Source of the DNA: Acetobacter estunensis
GTDB lineage: Bacteria; Pseudomonadota; Alphaproteobacteria; Acetobacterales; Acetobacteraceae
Direction of reading: 5' to 3'
NCBI RefSeq assembly: GCF_019083805.1
Contig: NZ_JAHRDV010000008.1
Location: forward strand, 62,001 to 126,000
Length of the DNA: 64,000 nt
Each line of letters opens with the position of its first letter. The stretch's first letter is position 1. Both the position numbers and the translations under genes were made by a program. The notes beneath the pieces are model-generated. The model was not told the origin of the DNA, searched no databases, and saw nothing but the letters and a program-made list of their open reading frames with translations. Positions 36,016-45,607 of the stretch are shown piece by piece.

Positions 36016-36792
36016 TTATTGGTTTCGATAGTCAAATACTGAGCGAGAAAGGTCTATCTCATTTATCTTCACACGAGGACCAAGAGTCCGATACATCCCC
36101 CCACGAATACGTTCGAAGACACGGTTACTATAATAACGAAGCATTTCAAGATATGTGGCCTGTCGATCAGCGTGCCTATTCATTACGCAACTCGGCACCG
36201 ACAATTCAAGCGCGGTAGGTGGCACGATCCCAGCAACAGGGATGCCAGTTGCCCAAGGACGCTCCATCTCGACATCAATCGGTCGGGAGATCCGCTGGAA
36301 ATTCTGCACAAAGACTTCTGCAGCATGACGGGTTAGAAGATAGATTTGTGTGCCGAATTGCTGTGTCTCATATTGTACTACATGACGATCCCATATTGGA
36401 TAATTCCATTTTGCTACATGAAGTCTAGCTGGAAATCGTCCAAAAAATTTCAAGAAATGTACCCCTTTCGATGCCCAGTCCACTTCCGTGAGGTGCAGTG
36501 TAACGGGCCAATCGACATAAACATCATCCTCAACGATCAGAATCTGATCTGCCGTAGGGTCAGAGAGAAATGAACGCCAAGCCCGAACATGGCTGCAATA
36601 ACACCCAATCTCCCCAGGGGCGAGACCACGCTTTATATGCGCCCAGGTAACGTCCGTATTATATTCAAATCCTTCTTCAAGCCCTCGTGAAGCATCAAAA
36701 AACTCCCATTCCACACCGGTTGGCGGACAGTGAAACGTGTCGCGCCTGACACTACCTGCAATACTGATCACACGAATGAGAGTCTTGGTCAT
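36016..36792 (-). CDS. Glycosyltransferase family 25-like protein
   Basis: The 258-residue product fits family 25 (LOS/LPS glycosyltransferases). It has ISIAGSVRRDTF at the N-terminus, VEWEFFDASRG, then the hallmark GEIGCYCSHVRAWRSFL followed by ILIVEDDVYVDWP. Family members transfer galactose or related sugars. It starts at 36792, after AGGAAACG. It is the last gene of the long minus-strand EPS operon, 53 bases after the flippase gene. Confidence 0.85.
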   Translation of the reverse strand: MTKTLIRVISIAGSVRRDTFHCPPTGVEWEFFDASRGLEEGFEYNTDVTWAHIKRGLAPGEIGCYCSHVRAWRSFLSDPTADQILIVEDDVYVDWPVTLHLTEVDWASKGVHFLKFFGRFPARLHVAKWNYPIWDRHVVQYETQQFGTQIYLLTRHAAEVFVQNFQRISRPIDVEMERPWATGIPVAGIVPPTALELSVPSCVMNRHADRQATYLEMLRYYSNRVFERIRGGMYRTLGPRVKINEIDLSRSVFDYRNQ

Positions 36793-36845
36793 CGTTTCCT
36801 CAATCATGAATAGATTTTTCGGTACAAAAGAAAATCAACAGATTT

Positions 36846-38429
36846 TCAGTTTAAAGTATCTTGAGAACCATGCTCCACAGCAGGCTTCCCAATCGAAAAT
36901 GATACGTTCTTGCGTGACATGACACTTCTTCGTTCCTTCAAAGAAGACAGTATTATACAAGAACGATCAAAAACCAGTTTCTCGATGCTATTCGGGCGAC
37001 CCTCGGCAAACCAGAGCGCATAAAGCCCTCCCACATAAGCAACTATCCCACATACACTGCAAGAAAAGAGATCAATCACAGCATGCGCCAGTGTATCGAC
37101 AGGTGGCAGAAACCATTTCAATCCTTCCACCACCATCGCCATAAACAGGACCGCACCGGCACTACGTTTCCACCCCAGCACCTGCTCCCATACGCCGAGA
37201 TCGGTTAGACTACGAACAAGAAAGAGGCCGAAAATATCGGAAGCGAGTTCTGACGCGAAACGTGCAGCAATGATAGCCGAAAATCCTATCCACAGGACAC
37301 CACAAACTGCCAATGGAAATTTGATACCGAATTCCAAAAGATTGCGTCGCAGAAGAGCTTGCGTTCGTCCAAACGCCAGCAATAGTGGCCAGGTTGCTAG
37401 TGTGAACACTGCCGGTGTAAGGCTCAAAGCCAGCCAGCGGACCATTGGAGCAGCTCCCATCCAGGCAGGCCCCACAATCACACGAACAGCGCTGTCTGCA
37501 ACCAGACTTTCCCCAACCAACAGAGGCAGTCCCACCGTCGCCATTGCAATCGATGTTTTCTGATAACTGGCAGCCAATTTTTCCCTGTTGTCAGCAAGAT
37601 GGGAGAACGCCGCCAGCAAAGGCCGCGACATCGGTCCGAATAGGGCTAGAAAAGGGATATTCGTAATATCGACCGCAGTCGAGAACATACCTAGTCCAGA
37701 CCGACTCATGACCTTTCCCAGCAGTAGACGTTCGAACTGCCAGTTAAGGGCACTGACAATCTGTGCGACCGTCAGCCATCCTATAAAACCCGTAAAAACG
37801 TGAAATTCACGTAGCGTCAAGCGTGGTCGGTAAGGTGCAAAACAGTAGGATTGTACCATCATGGCTCCAGAATACATTACCGTATTCAGTGCGATGGCCC
37901 AGTAACTATGCGTGAGAAGCGCCATTGCGGTACCGAAAATGAAGCTGATGCTCTTTCCGGAAATCTCAATGGCAAAATCACGGTAGAAACTAAGATTCTT
38001 TTGGAACACGACCATGCGGGGACTCATAATCCCTCGCATGACTGGACTTAGCCCAAGAAAGCACACAAGCGGCAACAGACGGACGTCATGATAGAAACGT
38101 GCAAGAGGAATTGCGCTGAGCACGAGAATGGCCATAAGAACCGCACCGCGGATCAGGCCAATTGTAAAAGCGGTGTCGTAATACGAACGGCCGACAACCG
38201 GTAAACGCAAGAGCGCCTGATTGATCTGAAGTTCCAGGATCGTTTCCATCATGGCGCAGAGACTGCCCGCAATCGCCACCAGACCAAAATCAGCAGGAAG
38301 CAAGATACGGGTCAGAACCAGCATGCTGCCAAGATCAATCGCCCGTGTCAGCAGACGCGCCACGACCATCAGCGCCGCACCAGTTGCCGCGCGCGCGCCA
38401 ATATTGGCAGATTGCGTTATTTCGGACAT
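36846..38429 (-). CDS. Wzx-like polysaccharide flippase
   Basis: The 527-residue integral membrane protein has about 12-14 helices and a typical N-terminal block (GARAATGAALMVVARLLTRAIDLGSMLVLTRILLPADFGLVAIAG) of the MOP superfamily, WzxC/PST branch. It would move the lipid-linked repeat unit to the periplasmic face. AGGAGG sits four bases before the ATG. It overlaps the upstream GT4 gene by 13 bases. The soluble tail after about residue 480 is polar and unusual in length. Confidence 0.9.
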   Translation of the reverse strand: MSEITQSANIGARAATGAALMVVARLLTRAIDLGSMLVLTRILLPADFGLVAIAGSLCAMMETILELQINQALLRLPVVGRSYYDTAFTIGLIRGAVLMAILVLSAIPLARFYHDVRLLPLVCFLGLSPVMRGIMSPRMVVFQKNLSFYRDFAIEISGKSISFIFGTAMALLTHSYWAIALNTVMYSGAMMVQSYCFAPYRPRLTLREFHVFTGFIGWLTVAQIVSALNWQFERLLLGKVMSRSGLGMFSTAVDITNIPFLALFGPMSRPLLAAFSHLADNREKLAASYQKTSIAMATVGLPLLVGESLVADSAVRVIVGPAWMGAAPMVRWLALSLTPAVFTLATWPLLLAFGRTQALLRRNLLEFGIKFPLAVCGVLWIGFSAIIAARFASELASDIFGLFLVRSLTDLGVWEQVLGWKRSAGAVLFMAMVVEGLKWFLPPVDTLAHAVIDLFSCSVCGIVAYVGGLYALWFAEGRPNSIEKLVFDRSCIILSSLKERRSVMSRKNVSFSIGKPAVEHGSQDTLN

Positions 38430-39610
38430 GCGCCCTCCTGCTGCCCCGCCATTGTCTTGAACGCACGGCCCATATTCGTGTCCGAAGCTGCAGTCCGGTG
38501 CTTTGTTTTGATACGGGGCCTCCTGATAACTTCTTCGTAGATGCGCATATAATCAGGCACCAGTCGTTTCACATCGAAAATTTCCGCTCCGCGACGAGCC
38601 GCTTTTCTCATGGTCTCACGCCGGGATGGATCTCGCATAATCACACCAAGTTCACGCGCCAGAATATCGGAGCGTCCCGGCGGGATCAGACAGCCAGCCG
38701 CCCCGAACTCCAGCATTTCTGGCGTGCCGCCAACCGAGGTCGCAACGATTGCGCATCCTGCTGCACGCGCCTCTCCAATCGTCAGACTGCCTGGGTCGGC
38801 ATAGGAGGCCAGAACAAAGATATCGGTCTGGCTATAAAGAGCCTCCGGATGTTCCACATAACCAAGAAAAACAATCCGGTCAGTCAGCCCTGCAGCCATA
38901 ACTCTCTGCTCGAGATAGACCCGATCAGGGCCTTCTCCGGCTATGTAGAGCGTCCACTCAGGCATCGAAGGCAAAAGCATCGTGGCCGCTTCAATAACGT
39001 CGAACACCCCTTTTCGAGCATGAAGACCACAGATCATTACAATATTAGGATGAGAAAGCTTGGGTACAGATCTGGATACATCTTCCTCTGAATGCGCATT
39101 CCTGACCGACGCAACAGGAGCATTCCACACCACCCGCGTGCGATCCGGTGAAAAACCACGCTCGACAAGTGCTTTGCGATCCGCCTCGCTAACAGCGACA
39201 ACCCTGTCTCCCAGCCGCATCAGGACCGAATGGCGATCGAAAGAATTATGGACCGTTGCCACCAATGGAACATTCGCAAGGCGTGAGGCAACAGCACCGA
39301 CTACAACACCGCCCATCATATGGGCATGGAGAATATCCACGCTGGCTGTACGACAGAGCCGCGTCAACGCCACCATGGAGCCCAACAGCGCAGCAGGCTT
39401 CTTCTGATCTTGCGCGAAAAACCGATAGTGAACACCTTCTCGCTCCAGCAGCGGAACAAATGTCCCTTCGCCGCTACAGAAATAGACGGTGTGTCCAGCT
39501 CTTGCCTGTTCACACGCAAGATCCACCGCCACATGCACATTGCCATTCCCACGACCGCAATGCTTTGACAGGTGAACTATTGTCCTGCGCGGTTGCGATA
39601 AATCGTTCAT
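38417..39610 (-). CDS. Glycosyltransferase, GT4
   Basis: A 397-residue GT-B enzyme: HLSKHCGRGNGNVHVAVDLA with a glycine-rich acceptor loop, DILHAHMMGG, VVAVSEADRKALVERG, IVMICGLHARKGVFDVIEA, and the donor site DIFVLASYADPGSLTIGEARAAGCAIVATSVGGTPEML (E-x7-E form). The ATG at 39610 follows AGGGCAGG. It is coupled to the wzx gene by overlap and is one of three consecutive GT4 genes likely to build the repeat unit. Sugar specificity is unknown. Confidence 0.9.
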   Translation of the reverse strand: MNDLSQPRRTIVHLSKHCGRGNGNVHVAVDLACEQARAGHTVYFCSGEGTFVPLLEREGVHYRFFAQDQKKPAALLGSMVALTRLCRTASVDILHAHMMGGVVVGAVASRLANVPLVATVHNSFDRHSVLMRLGDRVVAVSEADRKALVERGFSPDRTRVVWNAPVASVRNAHSEEDVSRSVPKLSHPNIVMICGLHARKGVFDVIEAATMLLPSMPEWTLYIAGEGPDRVYLEQRVMAAGLTDRIVFLGYVEHPEALYSQTDIFVLASYADPGSLTIGEARAAGCAIVATSVGGTPEMLEFGAAGCLIPPGRSDILARELGVIMRDPSRRETMRKAARRGAEIFDVKRLVPDYMRIYEEVIRRPRIKTKHRTAASDTNMGRAFKTMAGQQEGACPK

Positions 39611-39625
39611 ATAACCTGCCCTCAA

Positions 39626-40906
39626 TCATACTTGATATTGCAGTGCGCTCGGACGATCGGCCGTAATGGCTTCCATATCCTGCCCCCTCCTCATCGGAGC
39701 TGCTGCATAGGAAGACTGGACGGCGCGCGCGGTTATGGCGTCATCGACAATTTCCATAAATCGCCGGCGGAATGTCTCCTCCGAGAAACGCATGGCATTG
39801 GCACGACAAGTTTCAGAATGAATACGGTGGTAATTCTGTTCGAATCTTTGTACGGCGGCAACAATAGCTTCTGCTGTCTGTTCGGAAAACAGCACGCCGG
39901 TCGAATCAGTTACACCGTCGTCAATCACGATATCGCATGCACCACCCACACCATAAGCAATGACCGGCGTGCCACATGCCTGCGCTTCCGCCATCACGAT
40001 TCCAAAATCCTCTGCCGCAGCGAAAACAAATGCACGCGCCCGCCCCATAAGAGCGATCAACTCATCAGTTCTCACTGGCTTGCGAATTTCGATATTGGCG
40101 CAGCCAAGGGCAGCGGCTCTGACCGCAGACTCTCCCTCTCCTTCACCGACGATGACGAGCCGACGATCGGGCATTTTACTGAACGCTGCGGCAATCAGAT
40201 CAATACGCTTATAAGGAACAAACCGCGAAACAACGAGATAAAAATCCTGTTTTTCGGGAGAAAGACAAAATTTATCGACAGCAACGGGCGGATTGAGTAT
40301 CAACGCCTCTCGCCGCCAGACCTTTTGCACCCGTCGTGCAATATAGTGCGAGTTGGCGACGAACAGATCCACCCCCGCCGCTGACCGCGCATCCCAGTTC
40401 CGCAACCGATGAAGGAGCCATCGCGTATAGAGTCCCATTATTCCCCAACGCAGTCCTCGCTCTTCCAGATACCGCGTCTGAAGATCCCAAGCGTAGCGCA
40501 TCGGGCTATGAACGTAGCTGACATGCAATTGGTCTGGTCCGGTGATAACGCCTTTTGCGACCGCATGATGACTGGAAATCACAAGGTCATATCCTGTCAG
40601 ATCGAATTGTTCGACCGCCAGCGGCATAAGACCAAGAAATTTTCGGAAATGTTTTCGTGCAAAGGGAAGTTTCTGAACAAATGACGATTTTACTTTATGC
40701 CCCTTTAGAAATCCACGATGCTTCTCCACCATGAAATCCGCGACAACGAAGACATCGGCCGAAGGATAGCAGAGCAGAATCTGTTCCAGAACACGCTCCG
40801 ACCCAGCATGTTTCTCCAACCATTCATGGATTACGGCAACCTTCAGCCCCGGTTTTTTACTTCCGGCACCCTGTTGTCCCGATAGGGTCTTTGCAATGTG
40901 CATCAT
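39626..40906 (-). CDS. Glycosyltransferase, GT4 (mannosyltransferase-like)
   Basis: A 426-residue GT4 protein with VAVIHEWLEKHAGSERVLEQI at the N-terminus, a block common to mannosyltransferases such as those of the WbaZ/WbdA type. It also has VSYVHSPMRYAWDL, FVANSHYIARRVQK, LVVSRFVPYKRIDL and FAAAEDFGIVMAEAQACGTPVIAYG. A role early in repeat-unit assembly is likely, since similar enzymes act in acetan and xanthan synthesis, but the donor is inferred only. It overlaps the preceding GT4 gene by four bases. Confidence 0.9.
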   Translation of the reverse strand: MMHIAKTLSGQQGAGSKKPGLKVAVIHEWLEKHAGSERVLEQILLCYPSADVFVVADFMVEKHRGFLKGHKVKSSFVQKLPFARKHFRKFLGLMPLAVEQFDLTGYDLVISSHHAVAKGVITGPDQLHVSYVHSPMRYAWDLQTRYLEERGLRWGIMGLYTRWLLHRLRNWDARSAAGVDLFVANSHYIARRVQKVWRREALILNPPVAVDKFCLSPEKQDFYLVVSRFVPYKRIDLIAAAFSKMPDRRLVIVGEGEGESAVRAAALGCANIEIRKPVRTDELIALMGRARAFVFAAAEDFGIVMAEAQACGTPVIAYGVGGACDIVIDDGVTDSTGVLFSEQTAEAIVAAVQRFEQNYHRIHSETCRANAMRFSEETFRRRFMEIVDDAITARAVQSSYAAAPMRRGQDMEAITADRPSALQYQV

Positions 40907-42051
40907 CTAGATGCCTCCATGCCAAAAGACGAACAGGAAGATGCTGGAGCGCCACATCGGGCCGTAGCAATGATATCCGCCATGGCCGAACTGGCCTGCG
41001 TCCAGTTGTAGTGCAGCAAACGTGCTGCTCCGGCCCTCCGGAGTCGCTCCGCCACTCCGCTCTCATCAAAAACGCGTAGAACTTGGCGCGTGAAATCGTT
41101 CTGCGAGCATGGATCAGCGAAAAGAGCGGCATCTCCGCAGATTTCGCGCAGAACCGGAATATCACTTGCGACAACTGGACAAGCGCACGCCATCGCCTCG
41201 ACCGCTGGCAATCCGAACCCTTCATAACGGGAGGGAAACACGAAACAGGCCGCATGCTCATACAGCGCCCGCAGAGCGCCATCCGATACCCGACCGAGAT
41301 AGCGTGCCGCCCGAGGCATGCTATCTACCCCCTGCTGCTGGAATATCCCGTCCCGCGAGGCCCCCACGATGGCGAGCGTCAGGCCGCGTGCCTCCAACTT
41401 TTCGCCCAATCCTGCCAGAATCCGCAGGTTCTTGTGCGCAACGAGGTTCCCCACGACAAGCACATAACCACCCGGTCGCAGATCATTGGCAGCAAGAACC
41501 GTCGCATCAGCCGGAACGGATCTTATATGCTCGCCGCCTTCCGGAATGACGGAGACCTGGTCAGGACGTGCGCCGAGATGACGCATGATCTCACTCCGAG
41601 CAAACTCCGACACCGTGATGATCCTCACACCTCTCGCAACCAGAGCCATCTGCATCACGCGATAAATCGTCCGAAAGCGCGCGGAATAGGCTTCCGGCAC
41701 ACTCGCCCACCCGCAGTCATGGATCACGACAATCTGTCGTCGTGCCAACAATGGCGCGGTATTGCCGAGATTGACCAGAAGACCGTCAGCGCTTGCCCAT
41801 GGCAAAGAGGTCTGCTCCCAAACATGTCCACTCGCAAACCCAGCTTCTTTGACAGGTATATTTCCGAAACTTTTTCGGATATCTCTCCTTTCTTCCTTAT
41901 GAGCAGGAGGAACCACGACCTCTGAGATCACCCCTTGGCGCACAAGTCCGGCAGAAATTTCAGTGGCGAAACGCTGAACACCACTCAGCGTCTGTCGCAA
42001 GAAGCGTCCGTTTAGATAAACAGGAAGCACCCGCTCGTCATGCGTTGTCAT
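40903..42051 (-). CDS. Glycosyltransferase, GT4
   Basis: A 382-residue GT4 enzyme: VYLNGRFLRQTLSGVQRFATEI (acceptor side), VVIHDCGWASVPEAYS, IITVSEFARSEIMRHLG, YVLVVGNLVAHKNLRIL and the donor loop FPSRYEGFGLPAVEAMACACPVVASD. The first gene downstream of the Wzc/GumC-like gene, overlapping its end. Starts at 42051 and 42057 are both possible (AGGAG lies ten or four bases upstream); the former has the better spacing. Substrate unknown. Confidence 0.9.
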   Translation of the reverse strand: MTTHDERVLPVYLNGRFLRQTLSGVQRFATEISAGLVRQGVISEVVVPPAHKEERRDIRKSFGNIPVKEAGFASGHVWEQTSLPWASADGLLVNLGNTAPLLARRQIVVIHDCGWASVPEAYSARFRTIYRVMQMALVARGVRIITVSEFARSEIMRHLGARPDQVSVIPEGGEHIRSVPADATVLAANDLRPGGYVLVVGNLVAHKNLRILAGLGEKLEARGLTLAIVGASRDGIFQQQGVDSMPRAARYLGRVSDGALRALYEHAACFVFPSRYEGFGLPAVEAMACACPVVASDIPVLREICGDAALFADPCSQNDFTRQVLRVFDESGVAERLRRAGAARLLHYNWTQASSAMADIIATARCGAPASSCSSFGMEASR

Positions 42052-44269
42052 AACCATACGGCTCCTGTGCCAGATAAGCATGCATCCCGCTGTCCCGCCC
42101 AAGGTCGTTCATGTCCGCCTGAGTAAGAATGCCACCCAGCACCCGTACGCCACATGCATGCAGCCGGCGCATGGTGGTCAGGACGGCATCCATTTCCGTT
42201 CGCTGCCACCGCACGGCGATGACGGCACCATCCACTAAACGCCCTGCGGCCGCAGCATCCGGAATGACCAATGCCGGTGGCATATCAACAAGAATAAGAT
42301 CGTAGAGAGTTCGCGCTTCCGCGATGATCGCGCCGAGTTTTTTCAGATCGAGAAGATACCGCCCATTTCCGCTGGTCCGCGTACCACGCAGTGTAATGAG
42401 ATCGACATTGCTCAAGATATCCCGCGTGAGTCCGGGCAGCCCGGGCGCACCCGTCGCCCCTTCTTGCGGCGGACGGAAGTTTGGTCGGATCGACACACCG
42501 ACCTGATTGCGGCGAATATCCGCATCGATGATGAGAGCCCGGCCGTCGTTCCGCGCGGTGCTCGCGGCCAGCGCTACGGAAAGAAACGTCTTGCCTTCAC
42601 CCGGCAATGCGGAGGTCACAAGTACGACCTGCGCACGAAAACGGTCGTCGCCATGACGCAACATGTTGCAGATATGATCGATAGAAAGCGTGTAGGACGA
42701 GACCCGCGATTCCAGAAGTGGCCGGCGCTCTCTCCCCGCGAAAGGGACAACGCCAAGCGGAAACAGCGTTGTTCTCTGCTCAAGTTGTTCCAGCGTGCGT
42801 ACACCGGGCCTCCGCCTCTCAAGCATGATCGCACCAAGGCATCCCAGCGCGAGCGACACGAGCCCCCCTGCGCCAATCAACTGCCCACGATGGGGTCCTG
42901 AAGGCCCGAGAGGAGTCTGCGCGTACGAAATAAGCACGGCATCCGGCTCCTGCATCGCTGCCTGTGCCGACGTCTGCTCGAACCGGGTGAGATAGTCGCG
43001 ATAGACCGCGCGAGCGGCCTCCGCCTCACTGACGAGCTGACGAAGCTGCACTTCAGCGACATTTTCGCCCGCCACCGCCCCCTTGAGGTCATGCACACGC
43101 CCTTCCAGTGTAGCCACCTCTGCACGGGTCGCTTCGAGTTGAGCGCGCAAGCTTCCGGCAATATGGCTCTCTTCCGCGCCGATTTGAGCGCGAAGACCGG
43201 CAATCGAGGAGGCAAGCCGAACCAGACGCGGGCTTTCCGACATATCGGTTGCTTCTAGGCCTGCCCGTTGTTTTTCCAGTTCTGCAAGTTCACCCGAAAG
43301 ACGTTGAACAAGCGGTGATGCCACCACAGCCGGCAAAGCGCCGAGCGAACCGCCATGTCGCGCTGCCTGTACCTGATCATAGATGCTCTGCTGCTCGGCC
43401 AGTTTGTTGGATGCCTCCGTCAGTGCAATATCGACACGACTCATCCGGCGCCCCGTCAACGTGGTCTGATCGCCATCGCGCGAGACCTCCTGACTCAGAA
43501 TCAGTCCGTGTGCGCGCCGGAACTCCTCGACACGGCCTTCTGCCTCGGCCACACGGGATTGCAACACGCCGATCTGTCCGTTCAACCACGCATGGGCATG
43601 ATCCAACGTCGTGATTTTGAGATCGCGCATAAAATCCAGATAGACAGAAGCATAGGCATTCGCGATCTTGGCGCTCAACGCTGTATCGTTCGTCTTGGCA
43701 ATGATCGCAATCGTATACGAACGACCATCGTTGCGGATCGAAACATGCCCCAGCAACCAGTCGACCGCGAGTTGTCTTTGCTCCGCCGCTGTAAGCGGTG
43801 GTGGACGGACACGATCAAAACCCAACCGATGCCGCACATCGTCAATTATTCCCCATACGCCCGTGGAAGTCGCGGGAGGATGGATCAACCGCTGAAGTTC
43901 TGGCCGGTGAACAAGATCGATGCGATCCACCACCTTTCCCGCCATGTCTCGCGAGAGGAGAATGTCGGTCTGGCTGTGAATCATGAGCGTGTCGCCGGTC
44001 ACGGCACCACCATGAGCCTGAAGATCCGTAAACTCCGTCTTCCCAGTATCCACAAGAAGCGAAGACTGGGTTTCGTAATAGCGCGGAATGGAAAGGATCA
44101 CTGCCGCAAGGGGAATGAACAGTCCGGCCGTAATCAGCGCCACGGTCCAACGCCTGCGTCGCAGGACACCCAGCCCCTGACTCAGCGGCACATGCTCCGC
44201 CACTGTGGTCGCAAGCGGCAGTGGTGACGGACCGACGAAGGCTTCGTCACGAAGAGACAACATCGTCAT
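42038..44269 (-). CDS. Wzc/GumC-type polysaccharide copolymerase with tyrosine-kinase domain
   Basis: The 743-residue product has one N-terminal helix (about 41-61), a long periplasmic coiled coil (about 225-430), a second helix (about 462-484) and a cytoplasmic BY-kinase domain. The kinase has Walker A SALPGEGKTFLSV near 554, Walker A' ALIIDADIRR and Walker B LILVDMPPALVIPDAA. It sets chain length and couples polymerisation with export. The C-terminal Tyr cluster is short (three Tyr in the last 14 residues), unlike the long Tyr tail of E. coli Wzc. AGGAGG precedes the ATG. No Wzb-type phosphatase gene was found nearby. Confidence 0.92.
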   Translation of the reverse strand: MTMLSLRDEAFVGPSPLPLATTVAEHVPLSQGLGVLRRRRWTVALITAGLFIPLAAVILSIPRYYETQSSLLVDTGKTEFTDLQAHGGAVTGDTLMIHSQTDILLSRDMAGKVVDRIDLVHRPELQRLIHPPATSTGVWGIIDDVRHRLGFDRVRPPPLTAAEQRQLAVDWLLGHVSIRNDGRSYTIAIIAKTNDTALSAKIANAYASVYLDFMRDLKITTLDHAHAWLNGQIGVLQSRVAEAEGRVEEFRRAHGLILSQEVSRDGDQTTLTGRRMSRVDIALTEASNKLAEQQSIYDQVQAARHGGSLGALPAVVASPLVQRLSGELAELEKQRAGLEATDMSESPRLVRLASSIAGLRAQIGAEESHIAGSLRAQLEATRAEVATLEGRVHDLKGAVAGENVAEVQLRQLVSEAEAARAVYRDYLTRFEQTSAQAAMQEPDAVLISYAQTPLGPSGPHRGQLIGAGGLVSLALGCLGAIMLERRRPGVRTLEQLEQRTTLFPLGVVPFAGRERRPLLESRVSSYTLSIDHICNMLRHGDDRFRAQVVLVTSALPGEGKTFLSVALAASTARNDGRALIIDADIRRNQVGVSIRPNFRPPQEGATGAPGLPGLTRDILSNVDLITLRGTRTSGNGRYLLDLKKLGAIIAEARTLYDLILVDMPPALVIPDAAAAGRLVDGAVIAVRWQRTEMDAVLTTMRRLHACGVRVLGGILTQADMNDLGRDSGMHAYLAQEPYGYDNA

Positions 44270-44278
44270 CGGTGCCTC

Positions 44279-45010
44279 CTAATGTGCGCCGTCGTGCCGC
44301 AGCACGGCGGGGATGGTTTTCAGGAGGATCAATACATCTTTTGAAAACGTCCAGTTCATGACATAGGCACTATCAAGTGCCACGCGCTGTTCATAACTGG
44401 TATCGCTGCGTCCACTGACCTGCCATAAACCGGTCAGACCGGGGCGGGTCGCATAATAATAGGCAATATTATCGCCATAGCGTTCAACCTCGTCACGGAC
44501 GATCGGGCGCGGCCCGACCAGACTCATGTCACCGAACAGAACATTCAGTAATTGCGGAAGCTCATCGAGGCTACTCTCCCGCAGGAAACGCCCCAGACGG
44601 GTAATGCGTGGATCATGACGCAGTTTTCGAGTGCTGACCCATTCCTCTCGGGCCGCTTCATCTCGTTCCAAAAGGGTCTTCAACGCTTCATCCGCGTTCA
44701 TGACCATGCTTCTGAATTTGAGACAACGAAAAGTCCGTCCATTCTCGCCAATGCGCTCATGACCGAACAGTGCATCCCCTCCGTCACGTCGGATCAGAGC
44801 GACGATAATCAGCATGACAGGGAGAGCGAGAAACAACATCGTTATCGCAATCACGATATCCACCGCACGTTTACGCGGATCTCGGATCGGTACGGCCATA
44901 TCAGACCCGGCGACTTGCACATTGACAAGTCCTGGATTGGAAATGACAGCCATCGCATCGTCCGCGATAAAGGCCGTCCCTATGTATGTTTCTTGTCGCA
45001 GACCAGACAT
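44279..45010 (-). CDS. Undecaprenyl-phosphate sugar-1-phosphate transferase
   Basis: This 243-residue priming enzyme of the bacterial sugar transferase family (WbaP/ExoY/GumD C-terminal type) loads the first sugar phosphate onto undecaprenyl phosphate. One helix lies at about 49-72. The catalytic part has [44 protein letters not shown] and [16 protein letters not shown]. It is the short form without the extra N-terminal membrane domain, so glucose or galactose cannot be chosen from sequence. It is first in the long minus-strand operon, ending nine bases before the Wzc-type gene. Confidence 0.93.
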   Translation of the reverse strand: MSGLRQETYIGTAFIADDAMAVISNPGLVNVQVAGSDMAVPIRDPRKRAVDIVIAITMLFLALPVMLIIVALIRRDGGDALFGHERIGENGRTFRCLKFRSMVMNADEALKTLLERDEAAREEWVSTRKLRHDPRITRLGRFLRESSLDELPQLLNVLFGDMSLVGPRPIVRDEVERYGDNIAYYYATRPGLTGLWQVSGRSDTSYEQRVALDSAYVMNWTFSKDVLILLKTIPAVLRHDGAH

Positions 45011-45607
45011 ACGAGCACCTCGTCATCAGCGAAGAATGAAGCTGGCAGGCAAGTTGAAGCGGTGTGATCTCGATGAGATATCACTACCTCTCTGGCATGA
45101 CCGCATGACGAGGATGTTGCGTGTATGTAGGATAGACGCGCAATAATAAAAGCAACTTATACTGTATTTTTACTCTTTCTTCGAACGCGCTCGCGTTTGT
45201 ATCTCATCGCCAGGTAACTGCGAAAAGATAATTTTCTCCATGGAATCATTCTTTTTTCCACAAAACCACGGAAGCGTCCCTTCCGTCGCACGTGCCTTCG
45301 ATCACGTAAATGCGAGAATTATGGAGAGTAGATGCGAATCGAAAACAGGAGACCGAGGTGGATATCACGGAAAAATACCATTTTTTCACGCAATATTTCG
45401 TTACATCGGGAAACGATGAATTTTGGTAATTCTATAAAGTGTTGGATATCAGTTTTTTGTGCGTCTTCTCACGATGGTGAGCGTTACGTTTCATGCCGTT
45501 TAGAAAATACGGTCGTTTAACAATAACCTATCGTGATTTTTCACCTAAAGATCATTTTTACACAGACCAAAATACAACAGGCTCTGTGAACGAGGAGTTA
45601 ACATGAC
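45011..45607. promoter_or_regulatory. Divergent promoter region of the EPS operon and its regulator
   Basis: About 600 AT-rich bases between the priming transferase (minus) and the SARP-like regulator (plus). No gene seen. Poly-A/T stretches and an overall drop in GC suit a regulated divergent promoter, and the regulator may bind here. I could not assign -35/-10 boxes. A GAGGAG ribosome site lies at 45591-45596. Confidence 0.45.
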
